Of a stretch of DNA of 36,696 nt, positions 9,868 through 18,486 are shown piece after piece. Source of the DNA: Stenotrophomonas daejeonensis (lineage in GTDB: Bacteria; Pseudomonadota; Gammaproteobacteria; Xanthomonadales; Xanthomonadaceae); the NCBI RefSeq assembly GCF_001431505.1, contig NZ_LDJP01000078.1, positions 1 to 36,696 on the forward strand, in the 5' to 3' direction. The first letter of the stretch is position 1; the number at the start of each line of letters is the position of its first letter. Below the pieces are notes generated by a model. The model saw only the letters and a list, made by a program, of their open reading frames with translations. It was not told where the DNA came from and did no database searches. A program made the position numbers and the translations under genes.

Positions 9868-11535
9868 ATGCCGGAGCGGCAGGAAGTCGTGCGCGGTTGC
9901 ACGGGATGGCGATGGGGAGCGTGGCTGCTGGCCGCGCTGCTGCTGTCCGTGGCGCCGGCGCTGTCCGCGTCGCCATTGCAGGGCAGGGACTACCTGTTGT
10001 TCGGCCATGCCACCGACCAGCAGGCGCCGGTGCGCGCCTGTACCCCCGAAATGCGCGAACGCCTGCAGGAGCGCATCGAGATCCCGCCGCCGGCCGGCGG
10101 CTGGTCGGGCGCGCCGCAGGCGCTGGAAGTGTTCAACGCCTTCCACGGCGAAGTGATGATCCATCAGGGCGAGCGCACCGTATGCGGCCATGCGCAGGAT
10201 GCGCGCACCCGCGATTCGCGCTTCCGTGCCGGCACCGGCATGGTGGCGGTGCCGCCGGCCGGCAGCATGGCGCCGATCGAGGTGTCATGGGAACGCCCGC
10301 TCAAGCCCGGCTGGATTCCGGTGCTGCGGCTGGGCGCGCCCAGCCCGGTGCAGCAGCGCGACACCGCGCGGCTGCTGGTGCGCACCAGCTGCCTGGCCGT
10401 CGCATTGGCGCTGGCGTTGTCGGCGGTGATGGGGTTCCTGTCCACCCGCAGCCGCGACTTCCTGTTCTATGCGCTGGTGTGCCTGCTGATGATGCTGTGG
10501 CAGGCGGTGTTCAGCGGCCTGAGCGGCTATCCCCGGCCGTGGCTGCCCATCGGCAACGCCGCCCCGCAATGGCTGGTGGCGATGTCGGCACTGGCCTACG
10601 CGGCGCTGGTCTGGCTGATGTGGTGGATCTGCGGCGGCTGGCGGCGCTTCCCGGCCCTGCGTACCGGCCTGCGCTGGCTGTCGGCGCTGCTGCTGGGCAT
10701 CGCGCTGCTGGCGCCGTGGCTGCCGTTCGCGGCGTTGTCGGTGGTGGCGGTCTGGCTGGACCACGGTTTCGCGGTGGCCTGCCTGCTGTCCTTCGCGGTG
10801 GGCGTGTGGCTGCTGCGGCGGCGCGACTACAACGCGATGGACGGCATCATCGCGCTGCTGCCGTTGTTGGCGATGGTGCTGGCCGACTGGCTCCACGCCG
10901 AATGGCTGGTCCGCTATCGCATCGAGGTCATCCAGCTGGCGGTGAGCTGGTTCCTGATCATCAGTGCCTTCAGCCTCAACCGCAGCCTGGACCTGCTGCG
11001 CCGGCAGCGCGACGAGATGCGCCAGCTCGCCGATACCGACATGCTGACCGGCCTGCCCAACCGCCGCGCTGGCCTGCGCCAGCTCGAGCGGCACATGCAG
11101 CAGAGCCGGAAGGACGCGCAGCCGCTGGCCATCGGCTTCCTCGACATCGACCTGTTCAAGCAGATCAACGACCGCTTCGGCCACGACGTCGGCGACGAAG
11201 TGCTGGTGTCGGTGGCCAATGCCCTGCTCGGCGCGGTGCGCAGCCGCGACGACGTGATCCGCATGGGCGGCGAGGAATTCCTGATCCTGCTGCCGGGCGC
11301 CGGCGCCGATACCGCGCTGCCGCGGCTGGAGCAGCTGCGCGACCGGGTCGGGCGACAGGCGCTGGAGCTGCGCCATGACGGGCTGGTGATCACCGCCAGC
11401 ATCGGCCTGGCGGAAATGCAGCCGGACGACGACATGGCCGCGCTGCTGCGCCGCGCCGACAACGCCATGTACCGGGCCAAGCGCGGCGGCCGCAACCGCG
11501 TGGTCGACGCGCGCACCGAGCCGGACGTGATCTGA
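9868..11535 (+). CDS. Membrane diguanylate cyclase (7TM plus GGDEF)
   Basis: This 555-residue protein has an N-terminal signal-like hydrophobic segment (WLLAALLLSVAPALSASP), a periplasmic region of about 140 residues, about seven transmembrane helices, and a C-terminal GGDEF domain. The active site reads GGEEF (bases 11266-11280), which is catalytically competent, and is preceded by DIDLFKQINDRFGHDVGD. An RSRD sequence five residues before it fits the RxxD inhibitory site, so product feedback is likely. It makes cyclic di-GMP, controlling the switch between motile and biofilm life, in response to a signal sensed by the periplasmic or 7TM part. Start ATG 9868 has GGGG just upstream; a GTG at 9859 is the alternative. 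It is a stand-alone gene. Confidence 0.92.
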   Translation: MPERQEVVRGCTGWRWGAWLLAALLLSVAPALSASPLQGRDYLLFGHATDQQAPVRACTPEMRERLQERIEIPPPAGGWSGAPQALEVFNAFHGEVMIHQGERTVCGHAQDARTRDSRFRAGTGMVAVPPAGSMAPIEVSWERPLKPGWIPVLRLGAPSPVQQRDTARLLVRTSCLAVALALALSAVMGFLSTRSRDFLFYALVCLLMMLWQAVFSGLSGYPRPWLPIGNAAPQWLVAMSALAYAALVWLMWWICGGWRRFPALRTGLRWLSALLLGIALLAPWLPFAALSVVAVWLDHGFAVACLLSFAVGVWLLRRRDYNAMDGIIALLPLLAMVLADWLHAEWLVRYRIEVIQLAVSWFLIISAFSLNRSLDLLRRQRDEMRQLADTDMLTGLPNRRAGLRQLERHMQQSRKDAQPLAIGFLDIDLFKQINDRFGHDVGDEVLVSVANALLGAVRSRDDVIRMGGEEFLILLPGAGADTALPRLEQLRDRVGRQALELRHDGLVITASIGLAEMQPDDDMAALLRRADNAMYRAKRGGRNRVVDARTEPDVI

Positions 11536-11568
11536 CGCCCCGCGCTGTCCGGCGCCGGGGCGATGGCG

Positions 11569-11574
11569 GATAAT
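11569..11574 (+). promoter_or_regulatory. Candidate -10 element giving a near-leaderless rluF transcript
   Basis: GATAAT lies seven bases before the chosen ATG at 11581. If used as a -10 box, transcription would start at or next to the start codon. The -35 is weak (CTGTCC, 11545-11550, 18-base spacing). No Shine-Dalgarno sequence precedes this ATG. Confidence 0.35.
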
Positions 11575-11580
11575 CCGCCG

Positions 11581-12303
11581 ATGACGACCCGACTCAACAA
11601 GCACATCGCCGAAACCGGCTTCTGTTCCCGCCGCGAGGCCGACCGCCTGCTCGGCGCGCGCCGGGTCACCGTCAACGGCGTCGTCGCCGGCACCGGCGCG
11701 GTGGTAGGCGAGGGCGACGAGGTGCGCGTCGACGGCCAGCCGCTGCGCGCCCGCGCGGTGCAGAAAAGCACCGGCCGCAAGCACGTCTACATCGCGCTGA
11801 ACAAGCCGGTGGGCGTCACCTGCACCACCGAGAGCGCGGTCAAGGGCAACATCGTCGACTTCGTCGGCCATGAACAACGCATCTTCCCGATCGGCCGCCT
11901 GGACAAGGATTCGGAGGGACTGATCCTGCTGACCAGCAACGGCGACATCGTCAACCAGATCCTGCGCGCCGAGAACGGCCACCAGAAGGAATACCTGGTG
12001 GCGGTGAACAAGCCGGTCACCGACGAATTCCTGCGCGGCATGGCGCGCGGCGTGCGCATCCACGAGCAGACGACGCTGCCGTGCCGCGCCACCCGCATCG
12101 CCAAGTTCGGCTTCCGCATCGTGCTGCAGCAGGGCCTGAACCGGCAGATCCGGCTGATGGCCGCCGCCTTCGGCTACCGCGTCACCCAGCTGCGCCGCGT
12201 GCGCATCGACAACATCAAGCTCGGCGCGCTCAAGCCGGGCCAGTGGCGCAACCTCACCGAACAGGAACTGCGCGGGCTGCTGCCGCAACAGCAGCAGTTC
12301 TGA
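11581..12303 (+). CDS. rluF: 23S rRNA pseudouridine synthase, RluF type
   Basis: This 240-residue pseudouridine synthase of the RsuA/RluB/E/F family has an N-terminal S4 domain (about 1-55, RLNKHIAETGFCSRREADRL) and a catalytic domain with GRLDKDSEGL, Asp108 being the catalytic aspartate. The NKPVGVTCT and GLNRQIRLM segments are also typical. RluF modifies U2604 (and partly U2605) in helix 74 of 23S rRNA; the exact target here is inferred from resemblance to RluF. The protein ends sooner than E. coli RluF, lacking its basic C-terminal extension. Start 11581 gives the canonical N-terminus. It is followed by a SMAG dimer facing the convergent EamA transporter gene. Confidence 0.88.
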   Translation: MTTRLNKHIAETGFCSRREADRLLGARRVTVNGVVAGTGAVVGEGDEVRVDGQPLRARAVQKSTGRKHVYIALNKPVGVTCTTESAVKGNIVDFVGHEQRIFPIGRLDKDSEGLILLTSNGDIVNQILRAENGHQKEYLVAVNKPVTDEFLRGMARGVRIHEQTTLPCRATRIAKFGFRIVLQQGLNRQIRLMAAAFGYRVTQLRRVRIDNIKLGALKPGQWRNLTEQELRGLLPQQQQF

Positions 12304-12316
12304 TGTACCGGAACCT

Positions 12317-12386
12317 GTAGGAGCGCACCTTGGTGCGCGATGGCTTTCCCGGTGAAGCCCCATCGCGCACCAAGGTGCGCTCCTAC
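12317..12386. repeat. SMAG-type REP dimer (GTAG...CTAC) between convergent genes
   Basis: GTAGGAGCGCACCTTGGTGCGC and its near-exact complement GCGCACCAAGGTGCGCTCCTAC flank a spacer, giving a 70-bp inverted repeat. It sits between the ends of rluF and the EamA gene and probably acts as a bidirectional transcription end. Confidence 0.85.
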
Positions 12387-12388
12387 GG

Positions 12389-13303
12389 TTACAGCCCGGC
12401 GGACTCCGCCTTCCGCCCGCGATTGAGCAGCGGATGCAGGAACACCGCACCGAGGATGATCGCCACGCCCAGATAGAACAGCGGCGTCAGCTCGCGCTGC
12501 TCGCCGAGGAACAGCATCGCCAGCACGATGGCGTACACCGGCTCCAGGTTCGTCACCAGCTGCACCGTGTAGGCGCTGAGGTGGCGCAGCGCCACCAGCG
12601 CCAGCGCGAACGGCAGCAGCGTGCACAGGCCCGCCAGTGCCAGCAGCAGCACCCCGTCGTGCAGGTTCGGGACCACCCACAACGGGCTGGCCAGCGCCGG
12701 CAGCAGCAACGGCAGGGCCGGCGCCAGCAGGGTGAGGGTGAGCGTGCCGGCACCCAGTTCCAGCGCGGTGACGGTCAGCGGATCGGCATGGCTGACCAGC
12801 CGCTTGTTGAGCGAGCCGAACAGGGCCACCAGCAGGGCTGACAACGCGCCGATCAGCACGCCCAGGCGCATGCCGTCGGGCACACCGCCGACCATCAGCA
12901 CCACGCCCGGCAGCACCGCCAGGCCGAAGGCCAGCTCGCGCGGCCGGAACGGGCGCTTGGCGATCCATGGCTCGACGACGGCGGTGAACACCGGCGCCAG
13001 CGCGATGCAGGTGGCCGCCACCGAGGCGTTGGCCAGCTTCACCGCGCCGTAGAACGTGAGCCAGTGCAGCGCCACCAGCGCGCCGACGCCGCAGTAGCCC
13101 AACACCAACCGCGGGCTGAGCGCCGCCAGCCCGCGCCACATGCGCGGCAGCAGCGCCAGCATCGCCACCACCAGCAGCATGCGCCACCACACCAGCGGCA
13201 GCGCCGGCAGGGTGATGAGCTTGCCGAGGATGGCGGTCACGCCCCACAGCAGCACGCAGAAGTGGATTTGCAGCAGGGCGGTGCGGGTGGCAGCGTTCGG
13301 CAT
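12389..13303 (-). CDS. EamA-family (DMT superfamily) transporter
   Basis: This 304-residue inner-membrane protein has ten hydrophobic segments in two repeated EamA units (about 10-140 and 150-290). The N-terminal repeat starts with LQIHFCVLLWGVTAILGKL and the second contains NLEPVYAIVLAMLFLGEQ, a classic EamA signature. Family members export or exchange metabolites such as amino acids or nucleotide-type compounds, but the substrate cannot be predicted. Start 13303 (MPNAATRT) is chosen because upstream codons run through a SMAG repeat. The stop lies next to another SMAG dimer. No operon partner. Confidence 0.9.
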   Translation of the reverse strand: MPNAATRTALLQIHFCVLLWGVTAILGKLITLPALPLVWWRMLLVVAMLALLPRMWRGLAALSPRLVLGYCGVGALVALHWLTFYGAVKLANASVAATCIALAPVFTAVVEPWIAKRPFRPRELAFGLAVLPGVVLMVGGVPDGMRLGVLIGALSALLVALFGSLNKRLVSHADPLTVTALELGAGTLTLTLLAPALPLLLPALASPLWVVPNLHDGVLLLALAGLCTLLPFALALVALRHLSAYTVQLVTNLEPVYAIVLAMLFLGEQRELTPLFYLGVAIILGAVFLHPLLNRGRKAESAGL

Positions 13304-13355
13304 GCGCGGATTGTCGCCGAAGTCCCCGCGGTTGCGGGGCTGGAACGGACCATGC

Positions 13356-13426
13356 ATAGGTGCGGCGCTTGCTCCGCACATGGCTCCACCGGGAAGGCCA
13401 CCGTGCGGAGCAAGCACCGCACCTAC
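13356..13426. repeat. SMAG-type REP dimer in a divergent promoter region
   Basis: ATAGGTGCGGCGCTTGCTCCGCAC and GTGCGGAGCAAGCACCGCACCTAC form a facing pair. The left terminal tetranucleotide is ATAG rather than GTAG. It lies between the divergent EamA and serine hydrolase genes. Confidence 0.8.
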
Positions 13427-13480
13427 ACCCGCACGGCGCTCGCGTTACCATCGGCCGCTACCGAACCGGAGGGTGGTGCA

Positions 13481-15058
13481 TTGAACAAGTGGCTGGGGAG
13501 CGGATTGATGCTCGCGATGAGCGTGGCGGTGCAGGCGAACGCGCAGGAGGCCGGGGTGCCGGCGGAGTTGCAGCAACTGGATGCCACCGTGGAACGGGTG
13601 CGCCAGCAGTTCGACGTGCCCGGCATCGCCGTGGCCGTGGTCAAGGACGGCAAGGTGCTGCTGGAGCGCGGCTGGGGCGTGCGCGAGATCGGCAAGCCCG
13701 AGCCGGTGCAGGCCGACACCCTGTTCGCCATCGCCTCCAACACCAAGGCCTTCACCGCCACCTCGCTGAACCTGCTGGCCGAGGAAGGCAAGCTGAAGAT
13801 GGACGACCGGGTGATCGACCACCTGCCGTCGTTCCGCATGTCCGACCCCTACGTCACCGGCGAAATGCGCATCCGCGACCTGCTCTCGCACCGCAGCGGC
13901 CTGACCCTCGGCGCCGGCGACCTGCTGTTCTGGCCCACCACCACCTACAGCAACGCCGAGGTGGTGGCGCGGCTGGCGCAGGTGCCGCTCAAGGGCGGCT
14001 TCCGTGACCGCTACGCCTACGACAACATCCTCTACGCGGTGGCGCAGCAGGTGATCGAGAAGGTGTCGGGCCTGAGCTATGCCGACTTCCTGCAGCAGCG
14101 CATCTTCGACAAGGTCGGCATGGCCGGCACCCGCTACAACGCCGACCACCTGCGGCCCGGCGACAAGGCCGCCATCGGCCACGCCAAGTACGACTACGCC
14201 GAACTGCGCCCGGTGGCGCCGCTGACCTGGTCCAACAACGCCGGCGCCGGCGGCATCTATTCCAGCGTGCACGACCTGTCCAAATGGATGAACGTGCAAC
14301 TGGCTGGCGGCAAGCTCGCCGACGGCACGCCGCTGTTCTCGGACAAGACCCAGCAGCAGATGTGGCAGATGCAGATCCCGCAGGTGGTGGCCAAGCCGTC
14401 GGTGCCGGAACTGGCCGACGCCGTGCCCAACTTCGCCGGTTACGGCGAAGGCTGGAGCCTGAGCGACTACCGCGGGCAGAAGCTGGTATGGCACACCGGC
14501 GGCTGGCCGGGGCAGGTGTCGCGCCTGACCCTGGTGCCCGGGCAGAACCTCGGCGTGGTGGTGCTGACCAACCAGGAAGTGGGTGCGGCGTTCAACGCCA
14601 TCACCCTGAGCGTGCTCGACGCCATGCTGGGCGCGCCCGGGCACGACTGGGTGGCCGCCTACGCCGCCGCCGTCGCCAAGGCACAGGACAATGCCGACGA
14701 AGGCTGGCAGAAGCACGTCGCCGCCCGCGATGCGAAGAGCAAACCTTCGCTGCCGTTGTCCGGTTACGCCGGCGGCTATCGTGACGCGTGGTATGGCGAC
14801 GTGTTCGTCGAACCGGCCAAGGGCAAGCTGCGCCTGCGCTTCGGCGCCACCGCCGACCTGCAGGGCACGCTGGAGCACTGGCAGCATGACACCTTCATCG
14901 TGCGCTGGGACAACCGCTCGCTCAACGCCGACGCCTTCGTCAACTTCAGCCTCGACCCGGACGGCAAGGTGCGCGAGGTGCGCATGCAGGCGATCTCGTC
15001 GCTGACCGACTTCAGCTTCGACTTCCAGGACCTGCTGCTGAAGCCGCTGGAAATGTAG
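13481..15058 (+). CDS. Exported serine hydrolase, class C beta-lactamase/PBP4-like, with C-terminal DUF3471-type domain
   Basis: This 525-residue protein starts with a TTG codon preceded at good spacing by GGAGGG (13468-13473). The TTG start yields a complete signal peptide (cleavage likely after QANA or nearby); the next ATG, 13508, would truncate it. The beta-lactamase fold motifs are present: SNTK (Ser86 and Lys89), YDN (Tyr180 and Asn182) and HTG (338-340). The C-terminal ~110 residues form a separate beta-rich domain like DUF3471. Such proteins are usually esterases or D-amino-acid peptidases rather than resistance enzymes; the substrate is unknown. The TAG stop comes from the GTAG of a SMAG repeat that starts at 15055. 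Confidence 0.9.
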   Translation: MNKWLGSGLMLAMSVAVQANAQEAGVPAELQQLDATVERVRQQFDVPGIAVAVVKDGKVLLERGWGVREIGKPEPVQADTLFAIASNTKAFTATSLNLLAEEGKLKMDDRVIDHLPSFRMSDPYVTGEMRIRDLLSHRSGLTLGAGDLLFWPTTTYSNAEVVARLAQVPLKGGFRDRYAYDNILYAVAQQVIEKVSGLSYADFLQQRIFDKVGMAGTRYNADHLRPGDKAAIGHAKYDYAELRPVAPLTWSNNAGAGGIYSSVHDLSKWMNVQLAGGKLADGTPLFSDKTQQQMWQMQIPQVVAKPSVPELADAVPNFAGYGEGWSLSDYRGQKLVWHTGGWPGQVSRLTLVPGQNLGVVVLTNQEVGAAFNAITLSVLDAMLGAPGHDWVAAYAAAVAKAQDNADEGWQKHVAARDAKSKPSLPLSGYAGGYRDAWYGDVFVEPAKGKLRLRFGATADLQGTLEHWQHDTFIVRWDNRSLNADAFVNFSLDPDGKVREVRMQAISSLTDFSFDFQDLLLKPLEM

Positions 15059-15178
15059 ATGCGGGGCTTGCCCCGCATGTGGCTGTGCCGGGAACGCCCG
15101 TGCCGGGTAAACCCGGCACCTACGCTTGTGGGTTGTCGCGCATTGTGAACATGGATGCGAGGCTCGCCCCGCACGGGA
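15055..15178. repeat. SMAG-type REP dimer plus a degenerate third unit
   Basis: GTAGATGCGGGGCTTGCCCCGCAT (15055-15078) faces GTGCCGGGTAAACCCGGCACCTAC (15100-15123). A third, decayed unit without the tetranucleotide lies near 15154-15178. The first GTAG overlaps the serine hydrolase stop codon. Confidence 0.8.
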
Positions 15179-15239
15179 ACATGCACGCAACCGGCGGCGA
15201 TGGGACAATCGCCGCCGGTTTCGCTTGTTGGCCGCCTCC

Positions 15240-17093
15240 ATGTTCCGCTGGTTTGAATCCCGCCTCGATCCGTTTCCCTGCGATCCGCCCGTGCAGCCGC
15301 CGCGCGGCCTGTATGCGTTCTGCCGCCATTACACGCGCGGCGCGGAGAAGTGGCTGCTGTTGATGGCGCTGACCACCGCCGGCATCGCGGTGGCCGAGTT
15401 GGCGCTCTATGCCTACGTCGGCTCGCTGGTGGACCGGCTCGGCACCACCACGCCGGCCACCTTCATCGCCGCCGAGGGCCCGCGCCTGCTGTGGATGGGT
15501 ACGCTGGTGCTGGTCGCGCTGCCGCTGCTGGTGCTGGTCAACGCGTTGGTGCAGCACCAGACCCTGCTCGGCAATTTCCCGATGCGCATCCGCTGGAGCG
15601 TGCACCGCTACCTGCTGCGGCAGTCGATGGGCTATTTCCAGGACGAGTTCGCCGGGCGCATCGCCACCAAGCTGATGCAGACCTCGCTGGCGGTGCGCGA
15701 GACGGTGGTCAAGCTGTTCGACATCGGCAACTACGTGCTGGTGTTCTTCATCGGCACGCTGGCGGTGGCCGGTTCCGCCGACTGGCGGATGATGCTGCCG
15801 TTCGTGGGGTGGCTGGTCGGCTATGCCCTGTTGATGTGGCATTTCGTGCCGCGCATGGAGCGCATCTCGCGCGAGCAGGCCGATGCCCGCTCGGAGATGA
15901 CCGGGCGCATCGTGGACAGCTACACCAACATCGCCACGGTCAAGCTGTTCTCGCACTCGCGGCGCGAGCAGGCCTATGCGCGCGAGGCGATGGCCGGCTT
16001 CCTCGACAAGGTGCACCCGCAGATGCGGCTGGCCACGCGCATCTACTCGCTGCTGTATGCGCTGAACATGCTGCTGCTGTTCTCGGTGGTGGCGCTGGGC
16101 CTGTGGCTGTGGCACGGCGGCTCGGTGAGTGCCGGCGCGGTGGCGGTGGCCGTGGCGCTGGTACTGCGCATGCTGGGCATGTCGCAGTGGATCATGTGGG
16201 AACTGTCGGCGCTGTTCGAGAACATCGGCACCGTGCATGACGGCATCAACTCGATCTCGCTGCCGCCCACCGTGGACGACGCCCCCGGTGCCCTGGCATT
16301 GGCGGTGCAGGCCGGCGACATTCGCTTCGAGGGCGTGTCGTTCCACTACGGCAAGGCCGGTGGCGTGATCGAAGGGCTGGACCTGCACGTGCGCCCCGGC
16401 GAGAAAATCGGCGTGGTCGGGCGCTCCGGCGCCGGCAAATCCACCCTGGTCAACCTGCTGCTGCGCTTCCATGACGTCGAGCGTGGCCGCATCCTCGTCG
16501 ATGGCGTGGACATCGCCTGCGTGCAGCAGGATTCGTTGCGCGCGCAGGTGGGCGTGGTCACCCAGGACACCTCGCTGCTGCATCGCTCGATCCGCGACAA
16601 CCTGCTCTACGGCCGCCCCGATGCCAGCGAGGAACAGTTGCGCGCGGCGGTCGCCAAGGCGCGTGCCGACGGCTTCATCGCCGAACTGCGCGACAGCGCG
16701 GGCCGCAGCGGTTACGACGCCCACGTCGGCGAGCGCGGGGTGAAGTTGTCCGGCGGCCAGCGCCAGCGCATCGCCATTGCCCGGGTGCTGCTCAAGGACG
16801 CGCCGATCCTGGTGCTGGACGAGGCCACCTCGGCGCTGGATTCGGAAGTGGAAGCCGCCATCCAGGAAAGCCTGGACGGGCTGATGGCCGGCAAGACGGT
16901 GATCGCCATCGCCCACCGCCTGTCCACCATCGCGCGCATGGACCGGCTGCTGGTGATGGACCAGGGGCACATCGTCGAGAGCGGCACCCATGCCGAGCTG
17001 ATCGCCGCCAATGGCCTGTATGCGCGGCTGTGGGCACGCCAGACCGGCGGCTTCGTCGCCGCCGATGCGCACGACGAGCCGGTAGTGCCCTGA
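15240..17093 (+). CDS. ABC transporter, fused permease and ATPase (exporter type)
   Basis: This 617-residue half-transporter of the ABCB/MsbA-MdlB type has an ABC transmembrane domain of six helices (about 35-330) and an ATPase domain (about 355-600). The ATPase shows Walker A GRSGAGKST, the Q-loop GVVTQDT, signature LSGGQ, Walker B ILVLDEATS and the H-loop IAHRLS. It should work as a homodimer in the inner membrane, exporting a lipid, peptide or drug; the substrate is not deducible. Start 15240 (MFRWFESR) is supported by a candidate -10 GACAAT at 15204-15209; the longer frame runs into SMAG repeats. It is a stand-alone gene. Confidence 0.92.
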   Translation: MFRWFESRLDPFPCDPPVQPPRGLYAFCRHYTRGAEKWLLLMALTTAGIAVAELALYAYVGSLVDRLGTTTPATFIAAEGPRLLWMGTLVLVALPLLVLVNALVQHQTLLGNFPMRIRWSVHRYLLRQSMGYFQDEFAGRIATKLMQTSLAVRETVVKLFDIGNYVLVFFIGTLAVAGSADWRMMLPFVGWLVGYALLMWHFVPRMERISREQADARSEMTGRIVDSYTNIATVKLFSHSRREQAYAREAMAGFLDKVHPQMRLATRIYSLLYALNMLLLFSVVALGLWLWHGGSVSAGAVAVAVALVLRMLGMSQWIMWELSALFENIGTVHDGINSISLPPTVDDAPGALALAVQAGDIRFEGVSFHYGKAGGVIEGLDLHVRPGEKIGVVGRSGAGKSTLVNLLLRFHDVERGRILVDGVDIACVQQDSLRAQVGVVTQDTSLLHRSIRDNLLYGRPDASEEQLRAAVAKARADGFIAELRDSAGRSGYDAHVGERGVKLSGGQRQRIAIARVLLKDAPILVLDEATSALDSEVEAAIQESLDGLMAGKTVIAIAHRLSTIARMDRLLVMDQGHIVESGTHAELIAANGLYARLWARQTGGFVAADAHDEPVVP

Positions 17094-17138
17094 CGCAGGC
17101 GCCGCCTTCGGGGGAGCAGGCTGGGGCGTACCCGTCAA

Positions 17139-17260
17139 CCGTCATCCCTGCGCAGGCGGGGATTGCTCTTGCTGATGCCCTGCGAATAAAGCCCATGAGC
17201 GACTGACCAGCTCCTCGGGCTGCTGAAAAGCACTTCCGTCTGCGCGGGGATGACGATGGC
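17139..17260. repeat. Short element with CGTCATCCC... terminal inverted repeats
   Basis: CGTCATCCCTGCGCAGGCGGGGA near 17140-17162 is mirrored by TCCGTCTGCGCGGGGATGACG near 17236-17255. The interior (~75 bp) is non-coding. The structure resembles a miniature inverted-repeat element or a REP-like pair; CGTCATCCCCGCG strings are common interspersed repeats in proteobacteria. No transposase is present. Confidence 0.5.
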
Positions 17261-17316
17261 GGCCGGTTGGGGGAGGGAGTCGGGGCCGGGCTGGTGGAGA
17301 AGGCCGGCCAAGCCCC

Positions 17317-17787
17317 TCAATCGAACCCGCAGGTTCTCTGGATCACGGCATGGGCCTCGTCGTTGCCGTGCCATAGGTCCGTTGGTGGCAGCCGCGACTT
17401 CCAGCCGGTTTCAAGCAGGCTGCGGGCCAGGGCCATGTCGTCGAAGCGCCTGACCACGTTGGTCCCGGGGAAAACGACGCCGGCGCCAGGCTGGGTGCCG
17501 GCAGGTGCTTCCGCATCCTCGCCCTGCACGCTCTCGCGCAGCGACTGCAGTACCCGATCGAAGTCGAAAGCCTGCGCGGCCACCTGCACGGTTCGCGGAG
17601 CCGCGCCGTAATGGATGCTCCCGGAGCCGTCCGGGTGCACCAGCAACGTGCAGCCGCCCGGCGGCAACGACACCACCAGCCCGGCGTTCGATGCTTCCCC
17701 ATCCGCCAGTGCCGTTGCCGTCGCAGCGGATGCGGCGAACAGCGGGATGACGGCGACGGCGGTCAGCCGGAACATGCCTGCATTCAT
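17317..17787 (-). CDS. Exported protein of unknown function
   Basis: This 156-residue protein begins with a signal peptide (MNAGMFRLTAVAVIPLFAASAATATALA). AGGAG lies eight bases before the ATG at 17787, which decides this start over the longer frame to 17934. The mature part has one Cys early (in PPGGCTLLVHPDGS) and one at the extreme C-terminus (RTCGFD), possibly forming a disulfide. I do not recognise a family. It lies downstream of another small exported or anchored protein on the same strand, with a 170-base gap. Codon use and GC look chromosomal, unlike the cassette genes further right. Confidence 0.7.
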   Translation of the reverse strand: MNAGMFRLTAVAVIPLFAASAATATALADGEASNAGLVVSLPPGGCTLLVHPDGSGSIHYGAAPRTVQVAAQAFDFDRVLQSLRESVQGEDAEAPAGTQPGAGVVFPGTNVVRRFDDMALARSLLETGWKSRLPPTDLWHGNDEAHAVIQRTCGFD

Positions 17788-17957
17788 CCGGAGCGCTCCT
17801 CGTCGGGGCCGGAGCTGGCCCGACCGGTCCGGACATGATGCCGGATTGCGGGCTCCCGCCGTTATGCACGGCTTGGGAAATCGTCCCCCGTCGAGGTCGG
17901 CGGAACCGATCGTTGGATTGGCTGGCTTCGACAACGCGGCATCTGCCCCGTGGGTCC

Positions 17958-18386
17958 CTAGCCGCGGCGCGTGCTGCGATAGACCGCCACGACCTGCGAC
18001 GTGCTGGGGTTGGACATGCCCATGCCGTTGATGAAGACCGCCGGTGCGCCCTGCTTGAACACCGCGACGGTGCGGTCCACCGCAGCGCGCTGCTCCCGTG
18101 AGGGATTTTCGAGATCGAAGGAGAAGGAACTGCCTCGCTTCACCGGGATGCCGATGTCGGTCAGCTCCCGGATGAGGGCCTCGGCCCGCTGCGCCTGCTC
18201 GGAAGGGCAGTTGGGCGGCGCCAGCACCAGCACCATGTTGCGCGGTATGCCACTCGGCATTTCCACCGGGATGAATCCATCGGCCTCGGCCGCCACCGCA
18301 ATGTCAGCGGCCGGGGCGCGCTTGCTCCACCAGTTGTAGGCGCCCGCCAGCCCTGCCACGACGAGAAGTAGTGTCCACCAGCGCAT
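17958..18386 (-). CDS. Membrane-anchored periplasmic protein of unknown function
   Basis: This 142-residue protein has one N-terminal transmembrane segment (MRWWTLLLVVAGLAGAYNWW) and a soluble part, probably periplasmic, containing an isolated Cys in APPNCPSEQAQRAEAL and the segments SFSFDLENPS and APAVFINGMGM. A thioredoxin-like fold is conceivable (FKQGAPAVFING resembles the cis-Pro region) but no CxxC pair exists. Start 18386 has GGAG six bases upstream; an in-frame ATG at 18398 lacks a binding site. It begins about 45 bases beyond the last, decayed attC of the cassette array. It could be a final cassette lacking its own site, but its high GC argues for native chromosome. Confidence 0.68.
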   Translation of the reverse strand: MRWWTLLLVVAGLAGAYNWWSKRAPAADIAVAAEADGFIPVEMPSGIPRNMVLVLAPPNCPSEQAQRAEALIRELTDIGIPVKRGSSFSFDLENPSREQRAAVDRTVAVFKQGAPAVFINGMGMSNPSTSQVVAVYRSTRRG

Positions 18387-18433
18387 TGCTGTCTCCATTT
18401 TCGTGAGGGTTGATCCGGTGTCGCCCCCTCTTT

Positions 18434-18486
18434 TGCCAACAAGCCACGACGCGAAGTGGCGTCGGCTTGAATGAATTATCAGGCCC
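18434..18486 (-). other. Decayed terminal attC site
   Basis: The inner part GACGCGAAGTGGCGTCGGCTTGAATGAATT still matches the array consensus. The R'' end has become GCCTGAT (minus strand, instead of GCCTAAC) and the R' end GTTGGCA (instead of GTTAGGC). It is the last site of the array and is probably inactive. Confidence 0.7.

Noticed and set aside
13481..15058. Antibiotic-resistance beta-lactamase
   Set aside because: The SxxK/YxN/HxG motifs are shared by many esterases and peptidases; the DUF3471-type C-terminal domain points away from a resistance enzyme.
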